A stretch of 64,000 bases of DNA from Argentina anserina (taxonomy: Eukaryota > Streptophyta > Magnoliopsida > Rosales > Rosaceae). Below are positions 33,825 to 46,700 of the stretch, piece by piece. Both the position numbers and the translations under genes were made by a program. The notes below the pieces were generated by a model that did no database searches, had not been told where the DNA came from, and worked only from the letters and a program-made list of their open reading frames with translations. How positions within the stretch are numbered: position 1 is the first letter of the stretch; every line of letters begins with the position of its first letter. The stretch covers positions 11,160,001-11,224,000 of the forward strand of contig NC_065876.1 of assembly GCF_933775445.1 (NCBI RefSeq), in the 5' to 3' direction.

Positions 33825-33913
33825 CAATAACAGAAGGTACCAGCAGAGCTCGCACCGAACCCAGAAAAACAAAAACAAAAAATCCCAGAAAAACAGAGCA
33901 TGCTCTGATACCA

Positions 33914-34027
33914 AGTGGAAAACTATATTAAACTTTCTTAATGAATCTATACATATTGATGTCCTATATATATAATGAGAAAGCATCACCCACTATCCCA
34001 CAATCCTCTCCGTGATTCACGCCAACA
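33914..34027 (-). repeat. Copia 5' LTR
   Basis: Begins on the plus strand TGGAAAACTATATTAAACTT and ends CACGCCAACA, matching the left copy except for an 11-bp indel and a few substitutions in its right third. The dinucleotide AG at 33914-33915 precedes it and is shared with the other LTR. AGAAT follows at 34028-34032. Confidence 0.9.
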
Positions 34028-34032
34028 AGAAT

Positions 34033-37000
34033 TTCACTTCTCTCTTATTGTCATTGTGAACATGTTGTCGAGCAATCATACATGCATGCAAATGAGGGTG
34101 TTTGTTTGGAAAATTCTATCATGTGCGGCTGCATGGTATGCATCAGCATTTTCCTCCACATATTACCCTCACACATCCACGTGCATATTATGATACCACT
34201 TCATCACCACATACAACTGTATGTATGCCATACTGTTGCTGCACAACAGACGAACCCTATTTGTTTTCTCAATTATATCATGTTACCGATGCTCTCGAGT
34301 CTCGAGTAACCTTCATCAATTGCTAGTGGAAATATGCGATTAGCTAGTATGGTAGTCTGGTAGAGATTTGGACTGTTTGGCTCATCATGTTAAGTTGTTA
34401 ATTGACAAGCCTTCATATGTTTTGTTTGGTTTGTAAGTTTGCAATGGCTCCAATTTGTTACGATGGTGTGTTATGTTTTACTCTTGCGATTCTCTTCATG
34501 CGAGTTCAACATCGAGTAGATCGTGGAATCATGCGATTTCAAATGAGGAATTAATAAAAATTACCTCCACATTTGATGTTTCGTAAAACAAACAAACAAA
34601 CAAACATACAAATCTCATAAAAGTAGGAAGGTGAAGATAAAAAAAAAGGAAGGAGAAGATCGACCCACCATGAAGCCAAAAACAAGGCTACAAGATTCAT
34701 GTAACCAAGTAGTATTATATGGACTTTCTTGTGCCACTATACTTTAGCTCAAAACAAAACATTTGAGATCCCACCAACTGTTATCTTCTTGTATATTCGA
34801 TTTGATGTTATTATCCATGTATTGTCAACTCTCACCAGAGATTAACAAACGAAATCTTGCTCCATACTTTCCTTTTCTCTTTCTCTTTCACTTTCTTCAC
34901 TCCAATTAGGGTTTCCACTAATCAATCTTGGAATGACATGAGTGAAAATCCCTTTGGGAATTAGGGCACTGAATATCTTATCTGGGTGTAACTCTTCTAA
35001 AAAGAAGTTTACATGTACGAATCACAAAAATTCGTATGAAAATTAGGGTAAAGTAATGCAAATTATCCTCTACAATGGCAGCACATTAGAACATGTAAAC
35101 GTGGGTTGTTGGCTCAGGGCATCATACGGTTTAAGAATAAATTGGAATTCCAGCCAATCTTGAGAGATTTGGATACTTAATTAGTCTTAGCATTATGCAC
35201 TTCATTAACATGCATGGGACACAGTAAGCATGGCACAAACATGACATATTAGCAAAATGACTTATACTTCAGTATTACAGTTTTCAATGCTAGTAAGTTA
35301 CATTGTTTTTATGATAGAAAATTTGTACTCACATTTATTTATTTAGTTTAATTAGTATATCACTATAATTTCACTAATAGTCTTGATGGTTTACTTACTC
35401 ACCTGAATGCTCCTCGACGAAAATACCCATAATTAGTCTCTTTGTCACTTAAAATGTTCCTCGAGAAGAATACTCCTCACCCAAAAAATATTGCTTGCTC
35501 GACGCTCTGATGCCCCTGAGGGAAAGTACTGACACTAGTTTTAAATGTTTCTCGAGAAAAATACTACTCGTCTAGATTGCTGATCTAAATCTCCCCTAAA
35601 GAGGAAGCAACAAAAAGACAAAAAAAAACTACTCATCTCCTCGAGTGATTTCTCCCCCCTCTTTTATTTTTTGAGGAGAAATAAATGATCCAGAAATAAC
35701 CATCATTTGATTGCCTTGCACCCTCGACGAAATCTTGAGAAACCTTTATGAAAGCAATAGTAAGTGTTTCATCTTCCAACGACACCCAATTTAACTTTGG
35801 GTTTTCTTTTTAGACGAACTAGCTAGCGATTATTTAACAATGAAAAAAAAAATGAAGAATGAGAGATTGAGAATAGAGAAACAATGAGAGACTGACAATA
35901 TAGACTTAGAGAGATAGCGAGGTTGAGGTGGAATATAAGATTGTGGGTTGATATGAATATATAGTAGTTTTTCCTGATTTACAAGTAAATTATGACCGTC
36001 GTTTTTTTATCAACTTGTTAAATTATAAAACCGGAAAGAGTTCATCTTGAACATCAGGAGATGAGCTTTTAGGCTAAATTTAGCCCCAATAGTAAGATTT
36101 AGCACAAAAAATGTTGTAGGTTGGAGATGGTTAGGGCTGATATGTAGCATTTTAGCTCTTTAACATCAGATCATCAATGTTCAATGGAATTGGGGTTTGG
36201 CTCTTATTATCCACGGAGTGGGGGTCTCCCTGTGACTCATCGCATACCTCCAAACCTACACCTCCCCTCTCTCATCCTTACATGTGTCCTGAAAACAAAG
36301 AGCAAGTTAAGATTCATGCGTGGGGCCCAGGGGTGACTGGAGAAGTGATACAAGGTCTGAGTGCTCACATCCTATGTTTCCCCATTTTAGCAGTTGCGTT
36401 AGTCCTTTCCCCTACTCGGGATCCACCAACGACTTTTAACTATATTTTTTTCCTCTCTTTTTTTCTTTATGGTTTTATTTTTTTCCCTAAATATCATGCA
36501 ATATATAATTTATCAACGGCGTGCTAGCCACCAATGAGAGAGTGTGGCATCAAATGGTCAATCTGTACCGTTGAGTTGAGTGCGATTATATATTATCATT
36601 TTTGGTGTTTATACTGTATTGGAGTTTTATTGGGCATGCTTGGTGTGTCTTTTATTTTTTATTTTTGTTGGGAAAGCTTGGATTAGTTGAAGTGTCTTTG
36701 TTAAGGCAAGGTATCAATCGGGAAGAAAGAGGTAAAGAAGGGAAGGCATGAAGATTAGAGGCCAGAGGGTGGGGAGGCATTTGTTGGAAAGGTTTATTTC
36801 AAGGCCCATTGATGCAAGAATTCAATCTAGTTATGCATTATGTTGTACGTATATCATTCTCATTTTGTAACTTTGGTGATAATAATTGTTTTCGTGATTG
36901 AATTTTGGTCATGAGAAATTTACCATCAAGCCCGAGCTCCTTACACCTGTGATTGCTGTTTTTTTTTTAAATCAAGAAATAGGATCCGTATTTGAAGTTG

Positions 37001-40000
37001 TGAGTTCATGGTCTAGAGTCTAGACTCTTATTCAAAGTCTTGGATTCAATGAAGCATGGTTTTATTGGAGAGTGAGGTGATTTATACTCAATTATACAGT
37101 CATTTCTTATTAAGACCTATCACTATACCATTAGTTCAATTGAGACAGTATCTACCCATGGACCAATGGTACACCAATGCCCGCACTCATCGATGTTAAT
37201 CATTTTAACGATTGTAGATAATTTAATGTAACTTTAGGCTAATAGTATAAAGTTTTCATCAACAATTTTTTTTTGTTACAGTTTTCGTCCACGATTTAGA
37301 GTATGGATTTCAGCAACAATAGTAATCGATATAAAATACATATCATTCAACAAATATTAATTACTTGTTCATGTTAGACGCATATTATTATCACAAGACG
37401 GAATCAAAGGAGGAGGTAAACTTAATCCCCAAGGCTATGAAGTTATGAAGCGGTTGAATTCTGTTTTCTTTTATTTGATAGTCCTAAGCCGTGAAACATG
37501 ATCTCAACAATGTCCGGTTGTGTACATTAGTTAGTTGCAGGTCAAAATCTATGGAGGAATAACCAGGCAATCAGATGGCTCAGACCAGAAGGTACACAAA
37601 GGCCAAAACAGCCCCTAGTTAATATACTGCTGACCATCAAAGCTGCAAAAACTTCATTAGCTTATGGTGGGTCATAAGATAAGGCAAACTAAACACAATA
37701 ATAATAGGAAATTCAGGCCACATGGCACCAAATGAGTCTAGTTCATGAGATACCCACCATCTCTGTTTGAAATATCGGTGATATCGCCGATATATTGTTG
37801 ATATTTCGAATCCGATGTGATAAGAGCATATCGGTCAAAATTTATCAGTTAACGCAAAAATGATGGTCAACGGTCAAATATCGGTCAAACTTTGATTTTT
37901 TTTTTTCAATTTTTTAATATTTATTTTCTATTTTAAAAAAAAAACTTATATTTTTTTATTTTTTCATATATATTTTTAATTTATATAAATTTTAAATATA
38001 TATGATGAATTTCAAGTCTAAATAATCATTCTTAAATACCTATTTTTATTATTAGATGTCGTTCGTGTACTTTAATTGTCATTAAATCAAGTATTTATTT
38101 TCTTTAGTTTACTTAGTACCGTTTTTTTAGTTTATTTGGTACATATTGAAGTATAATTTTATAAATTTTATTGAAAATAAGCAAATCCGATAAAACCGAT
38201 ATATCTCCCGATATATCATTTTACCTCTCGACCGATATGATGCCGAAAACGATATTTAGACCATTGCCCACTATGCTTCGTGGAGCTATACAATTTGTCC
38301 TCTCTAGCTCTTATTTTCCTCAAACTTGCAAAAAGGTTTTGTTTTAGGCCGAGCACCTATTCCTTTGGTTATCAAGACTAAAATTTGAGATTGTCATCTT
38401 TTTGTGTGCTTATTAAGAGGCTAATTCCGTTACCGAGGGGCAGACTCATTTAGCTCATAATTCATATTCATCTCAGCCTCTTTTAAAAATGTAATTTTAC
38501 TGCTTTTCCATCTTTGTGTCCATTGTTTAAATTAGTTCGAGATTTTATGTAAAAATTGTTGTTGTTTTTCCACTTATTAAGTAATCTAAAAAAAATTAAT
38601 TTTAAACATGTAGTTTGAGAATGAACCTGAAGCTATTATAACCAGTCTAATGACAGAGTGCTAGAAAAACTCCCTATTCGAGTTCGACTCGCGAAACTGT
38701 CCGTCAAAACTTTCACAAATTAAATGCACAAATAAATTAATTATTGAGTAAAGAAACCTTGAAAATACCCTAATGCCGTAGTGTCACAAAAAAAAAGGAT
38801 GTGAGGACTTTACCTAACCTTGTTCGGTCCCAATTTACACGACTGACCATGGAAAATAAAAATAAGTGGAAAAGGGTGACTTGTGAATAGAAATATAAAA
38901 TTTCCCTTTCAATGTAGTGCTTTGCATTTTCTTGGTCTAGAAATTAGGATTACATGTGATAATGCAACAGATCACAGCCCTCTTGATCACCAAAAGATCA
39001 AGGATGTACAACCATGCCACATGGCAAAATCCCTAGTGGGCCCCCACCTAAACATTTTTTCCTAATTAAAGGTGGAGATTACTATCGTGATCTAAGTCTC
39101 TAAGAAACGGTTTTGTGACAGGTGAGATTAGAATTGAACAGGTTTAAATAAAAAGCCACCAAATATGATCATCAACATCATGGCATCATATATAATATTT
39201 ACATAAAGAGTGAAAAAATTGTAAAATTAAAAATGAAAAGACCAAACAAACCTTGTTTGTTTCATCTTCTCCATCTTCTGCTCCTATTGGCTACGGGGCT
39301 TATCTTTTCCCTCTAGCTCTCCCCCAAGTTTCTTAATTTCTAGTCAAATTGCTTCTCAAAATTTCAGTGCTTTAGAAAGAGAGGATTTTTTGTGCTTCAT
39401 TTGTGGGGTTTTGAAAATTGACACACAGAAAAGTCTCTAGTCAAAACAGGATATAATAGCAATAATAGTCCCCTTGAGTTTACCTCATAGAGATGAATTA
39501 CAGGTTAAGAAACAAAAGAGAGGTTTAATTTTTTCACAATTTAACATTAATATTAAAAATTGGGGGGTTGAAGAAATCTTTCAGTGACATGAAAAATAAA
39601 GCATAGAAGAGAAAGCTCAACATTTACTTCATATACAATACAACAAACACAGATACACAACAAAACCTCTCTCTCACATTTCACCTCCCCTTTTCACAAC
39701 ACCCCATTTATGAGATTCCTCCTCCAATAATGGTCTTTTCTTCTCCATTGGATTGTACAAACACCCAGCTCAAAACTCATCTCAATCCCTCAATTTCTTG
39801 TTCGTGTTTGGCTATTTCTCTCTGATTTTTTTGGGACTACAACTCAAAACTCTTCTGGGTCTTTTGGCTTTCGCTTTCTTCTGCAGACTCTCTTCCTGGG
39901 TTTGCTGCAGAAAAGCTCTGTATACTCACCAGTATATTAAGCCATAAATATAAAACTTCTAAGAGAATAGTCTTGTTTTTCAGCATAAATTTTTATTCTT

Positions 40001-40114
40001 CTTTTCCACTTCTGGCAAACACATCAGTTTTCTTGTTTGTTCTTCTGCATATTTCCTTGAATTTTCCTCTTTTTTTTGTTTTCTTTCACTTGAGGAAAAG
40101 TGATAGAGAGAGAT
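34033..40114. other. Intergenic region and GATA gene 5' region
   Basis: About 6 kb of AT-rich DNA with no supported gene. It includes one AT-rich inverted-repeat element at about 37760-38265. The frame 36177-36527 has no recognisable domain. The last 500 bp (39600-40114) is rich in CT and probably contains promoter and leader of the GATA gene. Confidence 0.45.
37760..38265 (-). mobile_element. AT-rich TIR element, copy A (MITE-like)
   Basis: Right end TATTTAGACCATT is the reverse complement of the left end AATGGTCTAAATA of the element at 61782. Both contain many GATATATCGG motifs near the ends and an A/T-only core of about 250 bp. The left end is more diverged. No coding capacity. Same family as 61782-62297 in opposite orientation. 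Confidence 0.6.
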
Positions 40115-43100
40115 ATGGGCAAGCAAGGGCCCTGCTATCACTGTGGAGTTACAAGTGAGTTCTTGTTTCTCCATTTTTGTTTTTTAATTTTGAGTAAACA
40201 CGAATCGGGTTCTTGATTCCAGGACTAATAGATATTACCCAGGAGATGGTTTGTATCACTGAATAGAGGAGTCTGCTATGTAGAATAAGAGCGACCAAAG
40301 AGTTAAAAGAACCAAAAATATGAATTATGTGGGGATTTGGTCAATTCAATTTGGCTATGAATTCAGCACTGCCAGAATCCCTGCATCATTGGATGTCTGC
40401 AGTGGGTTTGAGTTTGTTTTTTGTTTTGGTGAATTGTATGGACCTTTTAACTTGTGTTGATGGGTGTTGATCCCCTTTTGACTCACAGTAGAAGTTGAAC
40501 ATGTGTCAGCAATGCAAATTTGAGATTGAGTTCTGTTGTGTTCTGGGCAAGTAGAGAGTAATGTTTGATCTGTATTACTTGCTCATTGCTCCTGTATCGC
40601 TTGAAAGTGCATTTGGTACAAGTGTTTCTCTGTGATTTCAACCCCAGCAACTCACTTCAGCTTAGTGAAATTTGAAACTCACCCGGGTTTGGTTCTGAAA
40701 TACAATGATCAGTATCTTGTGACTGCAAATCATATTGAACTTCTTAAGCTCCCTCGTGTCAGCTAATTATGGGCTACCCACACCGAAATTGGTAGTTGTG
40801 GGGGTGGGATTTTACCCTCCAACAGTAGTGGTTTTGAATAGAAATCCAAGAACAATGCCAACTCTTGTTATTGTTGAATCTGACTTAGATGTTGTGCTTT
40901 GGTTCTGACTGCATCCTGTCTGTCAATGCCTTGATTATTCTGCTGGATTGTTCCATTCCTAACTGCAGCACATACATGACTTTGTGGTGCTTTCTCAATC
41001 TCTTTCAGTCGCCGCGTCTTGATATAAGTTTTGATGAGATGCTAATGTTTCTGAGTGTTCTTGTACTGCTTGTCTGTGTTGATGATTAGGAAGTTGTTGA
41101 GGATCCTTCTCATATGTGCTTTTCTGCATGCAATATATTTTTTCGGGTCTAAACTGTTTTACTTGATTCACGCTGACAACCAAGCATTGTAACAGGCACC
41201 CCCCTTTGGCGCAATGGGCCACCAGAAAAGCCAGTACTTTGCAATGCATGTGGATCTCGATGGAGGACTAAAGGAACACTTGTAAATTACACCCCTCTAC
41301 ATGCTCGAGCAGAACCTGATGATTATGAAGATCACAGAGTTTCCAGGATGAAGAGCATGTCTATAAATAAAAACAAAGAAGTGAAACTGGTTAAAAGAAA
41401 GCAGCATCCTGACAGTGTAGTTGTTGGTGCTGATTACTCCCATGGGTTCCGAAAGGCAGTGGATGAAGATACAAGTAATAAATCCAGTTCTGGATCTGCA
41501 GTGTCTAACACTGAAAGCTGTGCACACTTTGGGAGTGTAGATGCAAGTGATTTGACAGGTTGGATACTTGTGACAATTTATAATCAGTCAGATGTAATCA
41601 ATCAGATGCTTTAAATTTATATGCTTGTCCATTCATCTGGGAATCTTTCTTATCACTAGAAGTGATAGATGTGCTGATAACTAGCTTCACCAATAGCTGA
41701 AAATGTTTTTCCTGACTTTCCTCAAATTTGGAGATGCATTTGCTAGTCTCTCAGGAAATGGTAAATAGGTGCTATATATTGAAACTTGAGTGTGATATCC
41801 TTAGTTACTTTTCATTTATTCAGAATCTCCTATTCAGGCAGTTGCCTATCATGCCATCTGTGAAATTATATTTCAGTTCATATGATATGGGATCAGTAAT
41901 GTATGACATTAGAAATTTATGAAGGCAGTCAACTCTCAATTGACTTGGACTTGTCATGGGCTTAAATGGATTATCAAGGCTTTCCTTGTCTCTTACTGCA
42001 AATATAGCCGGTCGATTTACTGCTCAAATATACTTGAAGTTGAGGTCACAAAGAAATCAAATACAACTTACTTACATTCTCTTTGACTGCTTTGTCACAG
42101 GTCCTGCTCAGTCAATGGTGTGGGACTCAACAGTACCTTCTAGGAAAAGGACCTGCATCGGTCGTCCAAAGCAATCTCCTGTTGAAAAGCTCACAAAAGA
42201 TCTCTATACTATTTTACATGAACAACAGTCTTCATACTTCTCTGGGTCTTCTGAAGAAGATCTACTTTTTGAGAGTGAAGCACCTATGGTCTCTGTTGAG
42301 ATAGGACATGGAAGTGTCCTCATGAGGCATCCCAGCTCAATGATCCGAGAAGAGGAATCTGAAGCTAGCTCACTTTCAGTTGATAATGGGCAGTGCCATA
42401 TGAATGAGGCTTATTCACGTTCTGCATCCCTTCTTGTATATAATAACAAGGGTTTAAGTATGTCCAGCACTATGATTGGAAAGATGAATAGCCCTGCAGG
42501 ACAAGGGAAGCAACAAGAGCCACTGAAAAGGTAATATTCGAGCTTCCTGTAAAATAAATTTTGATTTGCACTGTCAAATATGTCAGAACGACATGCACTA
42601 GTATGTGGCCCAACTAATCTGGGCGTATGTGATATCCAAAGCACAATATACAATAGATGTTTGTGTGGTTTTATTCAAATGTACCCATCTCTAAGTACCA
42701 AATATCCAATGTTCACGTGAGCCTGAAATCATTTTAAAGAGCTGGTAGCAGGATTTTGCACAAACTTCTGTTTACTGATACAAAAATGTATATGTAGCAT
42801 TTACTTGCAGATACTATATGAGAAAGGAGATACAAAATATATTTCTGTCACCATAACTAACGGTAAGTAATTTGGAAATGCAGGGACAAGTCACAGGTGG
42901 ACAACGTCCAAATCTTGGGAAACCATAATTCACCACTTCGTCACATAGATTTAAATGTAAGTTGCAAATTCTATGTTACGACCCATATGCAGTTTTTTGA
43001 ATTATTTCAAAACAGCTTCATGACAAGTTGAAATGAAGGCTTAGTTACTGTGTGATTTTCATGTATGTGGAAATTGTCACTCCTATCCAACTCTATTTTA

Positions 43101-44778
43101 CTGGACATTGTCATAGTGTGACCATACAGTGAATGCTTTTTGATAGTTTATTTAGGATTGTGTATTTATTTTATTCTTATTGTTATCTTTACAATTTCAT
43201 AGTTGCTGCTTGAGTATTTGTTCATCTGATATTGAGTGCTTAGCATAGTTTGCATTCTCTTTGGTGTAGGATATTGTAAATTATGAAGAGTTCCTGAGGC
43301 AGTTGACAAATGAGGAGCAACAGCAGTTACTGAAGCATCTACCTCCAGTTGATGTCAAATTTCCTTATAGGTCAGAATCCTGACGATGCTTTGTTAGCAT
43401 ATATATGCTTCACCAGACATTATATCAATAGACCATTTAGAAGATATCACTGGTCTTGGCAATCTTGCTGATATAAACAGGATGTTTTGCATGTTAAACT
43501 TCAACTTGCACACAGACCTATCTTTCAACATTGCTCATGTTATTACAATTACCCTATGTGATTGAAGAAATACAACACGGTTTTTGCTTTTAGGAAAAAC
43601 ATGACATTGAACTTAGACATGATATATTAATGATGGTTTTTTTTTCCATGTGCAGCCTCAAAAATATGTTTGATAGTCCTCAGTTTAGAGAGAACTTATC
43701 TTCCTTTCAGCAACTGCTTGCAGAAGGAGTCTTTGATAACTCCCTCCCAGGGGCAAAATCTGAAGACTGTAGGACTTTGAAAAAGCTTGCACTATCCAAT
43801 TCGTCAAAATGTAAATGGATTGAACGCTATCATCTTATCAAGGTGTGAGTTAATCTAACACGTACTGATATAAAAACATTCAAAGGGAAGTTACTCTAAC
43901 AACAATTGATTTATATTTTTCACTACAGAAGTGTAAAACTACCCCGGGAAAATCTGTTGTCTCTGGATCTAACTTCACCACATCTAGTCATTTTCGACAA
44001 GTGAAGAGACTGCGGGACAGTGAGACTCAAAGTTTTCCAGGTTAGTGGAAAATATCTGATTACTTAGATTTAGTTGAATGGAGTTTATCCAAGATTTCTT
44101 TTCAAGGAAGAATCCTATAGATGATCAGACCATATTAAGTTTCTGCATCACAACATTGTTCTTTTCCCAGCCATTATATGATAACAAATTAGGGTATGAA
44201 TGATCCATAATGTGTTCGTGTATATAGCACGCGTGTCATCACACACGCATCTACATTAGCAGCACCAAAGCTACTAAAAACCCTTGCTTGCACAATGACC
44301 TGTGGTAATCAAAAATCGAACTTCCTTTTCCTCCCAAGTCCCACATCATGTGTGATATAAACTCAGCTTCAGCAATTGACCTTTACATGGTCTTTATCAT
44401 CGTTTGGTTATAATCCTTTATATAATGCACATGTAGACTGTTTTATAACTGCTTTTGCTTCTTTCAGATGTAAAGATTGTGATGAAGAGCCCCAAAAGGG
44501 CAATCATGAAGGGTGGCTACGAAAACAAGGATATCCTAGACTACGATGGTTCTTGCTTTAGTCCAAAAAGCCTCTTTGCCTTGCCTCCTGATGGTAGCTC
44601 TCTCATGCTAGATTCCATGAGTTTTGTTGAAGAAAGTTCTGACCATGATCTTCTGCTGGATGTTCCATCCCATGGATCTTATCCACAAGCAGAGCTTCTC
44701 CATCCAACCTCGACTTTTGGCTCCCATCAAGCAAGCACTAGTAGTAGCTCGATATACCCACACATACTCCATCCCTGA
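40115..44778 (+). CDS. GATA26: GATA zinc-finger transcription factor with DEUBAD/ASXH-like domain, 8 exons
   Basis: Nuclear transcription factor of the plant class with one N-terminal GATA finger. Exons 40115-40154, 41196-41558, 42101-42530, 42884-42956, 43270-43370, 43656-43842, 43929-44040, 44468-44778; all phases fit, 538 residues. The finger begins at residue 7: [20 protein letters not shown] with second pair CNAC (C-X2-C-X18-C-X2-C), followed by basic residues. Residues about 305-370 ([20 protein letters not shown] ... [20 protein letters not shown]) match the ASXH/DEUBAD fold found in GATA26/27 and in Polycomb-linked ASXL proteins, where it binds a deubiquitinase. The middle is Ser-rich. 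The short first exon interrupts the finger after the first cysteine pair. Paralogue assignment to GATA26 rests on domain layout and recalled Arabidopsis order (At4g17570). Confidence 0.9.
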
Positions 44779-45501
44779 CAATTTTCAGATGCTATGGTGA
44801 TTAATAGGATGATACTGCTCTATGCCTTCTACCAAAAGCCATGACAAGGGTTCATGTATTTCGCACGTTAAAACACAGTATGTGAAATGAGTGTTTCATG
44901 CTTTGCACTTTTTTTTCCCTCTGGCTTTTCGAACCTGGAATTCTGAAGGGATGAATTTGAGGTGGGGTTTTTGTATAGGCTGACAACAGGTTGTAATATA
45001 AGCTATATATTGCACAAACTGGTAAGCTCCATAGTTTTGTATGACTATGACTTGTAGTTCTTGTCTTGCATAATAAGTCAGATGCTCTTTTGGTGGATTC
45101 CTCGCTTCTTATTAATTTTTCTGACTGGGGAAAAAGCGTTGTTAGCTATAGAGAAACAAATGGCATTGGGATGCATGTGAAGGGAAACTTCATGCCTCTG
45201 GTATACTGCTCCAATTGGTTGCTGAATCTTCATGAGAAGATAAGATTTTGGTTTTTTCTCATCATTACCATCACCATAAAATGTGTGGGTTTACTATTTA
45301 CTTTCAAGGAAGTTTTTAGTTTTTATTTTTTAAGCAGATCTTAGATTTCAATAGGATAATGCAAGACAGTTCTAAGCCATAATATAATCGAAAAGTGAAA
45401 ACTACATCTACAATTTACAACTTCAAAAAAAAAACCTGGTTTTTCAGTTGCTGCTGCTCTGCAAGATCGACCTCAAAACCTTCATTTCTTCTGAATACAT
45501 T
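44779..45501. other. Convergent 3' ends
   Basis: Spacer between the GATA gene and the minus-strand acidic gene, which converge. Probably both 3' UTRs. No coding signal. Confidence 0.5.
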
Positions 45502-46368
45502 TCATCCAATCCGAGGGAAAGTCATGCCGCGACGCTTAGCTATCTCCAGAAGGCTACATTTCTCAACCTCGTTGTGCTGCTCACCAGTGATTTCTCTCAC
45601 GAGTCTCACCATCTCCAATAGACTAGACCACTCGTTTCCCTCCTCGGCACGCCTCACGCTCGAGTCTGCTGGTGAGCAGAATGACAGGGGCACCACTCGA
45701 AGCACTTGTGCTTCTCTCGAAACAATCTCACCGTCTTCTTGAAACGAAAGCTCGTCGCCGAATGGACTACCGCTTTCTTCGGTAACCGGTTGAGTCCCTG
45801 CAGTGCCATTCTCGCTCTCGCTGCCTGAATACTCCACATTCTCCCCCCCTGAGCTTTCCTCAACTGATTTCACATCATTTCCTGCAATTTCGAGAGCTTG
45901 ACTGAGCGGCTCAGTCTCCAATTTCTTCGACGGCGGCGAAGACTCGGCCGAACTCGCTTCCGGTGACGAATCCCTCTTCGAAACCCTAAATCCCATCGCC
46001 TCCGCCTCCGGAAACACCAGATCCGCATCCCTTCTCAGATCCACAGCACCGTCGAGGGCGTACTCACCGACAGCCACGATGACGCCGCTTCCGTCTCCGA
46101 AATCTCCAACTCCCTCGTAATCACAATCGTCGTCGGCGATCTGATCAAGATCGAGTATCGGCGTCTTCTCCTGGGAGGTTCCGACGAGGGCGTACTCCGG
46201 CGGCGTCTGGAAAACGTCCTGGTCGGCGCTGCTCTTGTCGTCGTTGTTGTTGACAGCTCCGTCCTCATCAAAACTGTCGGGCAGGGAGAGCATGAGGATT
46301 CCAGCGGAGGCTGCCGGAACAGAGCTGCTGGACTCGGAGGAGAAGGAGTCGTCGGAGTCGGAGTCCAT
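45502..46368 (-). CDS. Acidic serine-rich protein of unknown function
   Basis: Single-exon 288-residue frame starting MDSDSDDSFSSESSSS. The first 190 residues are low-complexity, rich in Asp, Glu and Ser; no membrane segment or signal peptide. The C-terminus (SSLLEMVRLVREITGEQ ... LLEIAKRRGMTFPRIG) is the most ordered part and looks like the conserved piece of a plant-specific family, with an amphipathic helix followed by AKRRGMTFPR. I cannot name the family. A TATA-like CTATAAATAC lies about 65 bp upstream on the minus strand. Acidity suggests a nuclear role, but that is speculation. Confidence 0.75.
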   Translation of the reverse strand: MDSDSDDSFSSESSSSVPAASAGILMLSLPDSFDEDGAVNNNDDKSSADQDVFQTPPEYALVGTSQEKTPILDLDQIADDDCDYEGVGDFGDGSGVIVAVGEYALDGAVDLRRDADLVFPEAEAMGFRVSKRDSSPEASSAESSPPSKKLETEPLSQALEIAGNDVKSVEESSGGENVEYSGSESENGTAGTQPVTEESGSPFGDELSFQEDGEIVSREAQVLRVVPLSFCSPADSSVRRAEEGNEWSSLLEMVRLVREITGEQHNEVEKCSLLEIAKRRGMTFPRIG

Positions 46369-46430
46369 GAGGTGGCGGTGTTTAGGAGAGAAAGGAGTTT
46401 CGAAATGAAAGCCGGAATCTGCGGAATTTT

Positions 46431-46440
46431 GTATTTATAG
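46431..46440 (-). promoter_or_regulatory. Probable TATA box of the acidic gene
   Basis: Minus strand CTATAAATAC, about 63 bp upstream of the ATG whose first base is 46368. Motif and distance only. Confidence 0.5.
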
Positions 46441-46618
46441 AGTTTAAGATTTTTAACTGATTATTTATTTAGTCCAAGGATTTGACTTTGAAGATTCCCG
46501 CCCATTTTTGTAATCAACGGTGGATGATTGCTTAAAAATTTGGACTTAGGCGGGCTTTTTTTTGAGACTCCCGCTTGGAATGTGTTTTATAATTAAAGGT
46601 TGACGATGTTGACGTGTA

Positions 46619-46691
46619 GCCCGTCTAGCTCAGTTGGTAGAGCGCAAGGCTCTTAACCTTGTGGTCGTGGGTTCGAGCCCCACGGTGGGCG
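46619..46691 (+). tRNA. tRNA-Lys (anticodon CTT)
   Basis: 73-nt cloverleaf: acceptor GCCCGTC pairs with GGTGGGC (with two G-T pairs), D arm GCTCAGTTGGTAGAGC, anticodon loop CTCTTAA, T arm GTGGGTTCGAGCCCCAC, discriminator G. No intron. A T5 run at 46696-46700 is the RNA polymerase III terminator. Confidence 0.97.
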
Positions 46692-46695
46692 CTTA

Positions 46696-46700
46696 TTTTT
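46696..46700 (+). terminator. Pol III terminator of tRNA-Lys
   Basis: TTTTT five bases after the tRNA discriminator base. Confidence 0.8.

Larger units (their letters stand above)
18493..34027 (-). mobile_element. Ty1/copia LTR retrotransposon, degenerate, split by a gypsy insertion
   Basis: Minus-strand copia element. Its 5' LTR is 33916-34027 and its 3' LTR is 18495-18612 plus 29766-29770; the two halves are separated by a nested gypsy element. Target duplication AGAAT occurs at 18488-18492 and 34028-34032. The primer-binding site reads, on the minus strand, TGGTATCAGAGC right after the LTR (33902-33914), the usual initiator tRNA-Met type; the polypurine tract is 29771-29782. Internal order is protease, integrase, reverse transcriptase, RNase H, which defines copia. 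Without the insert it is about 4.4 kb. Short LTRs suggest the Ale/Retrofit lineage (inference). The gag region has no recognisable gag and the pol frame is broken in several places. Confidence 0.92.

Noticed and set aside
36177..36527. 116-codon plus-strand frame
   Set aside because: Low-complexity composition turning into a Phe-rich stretch from T-rich DNA; no homologue recalled.
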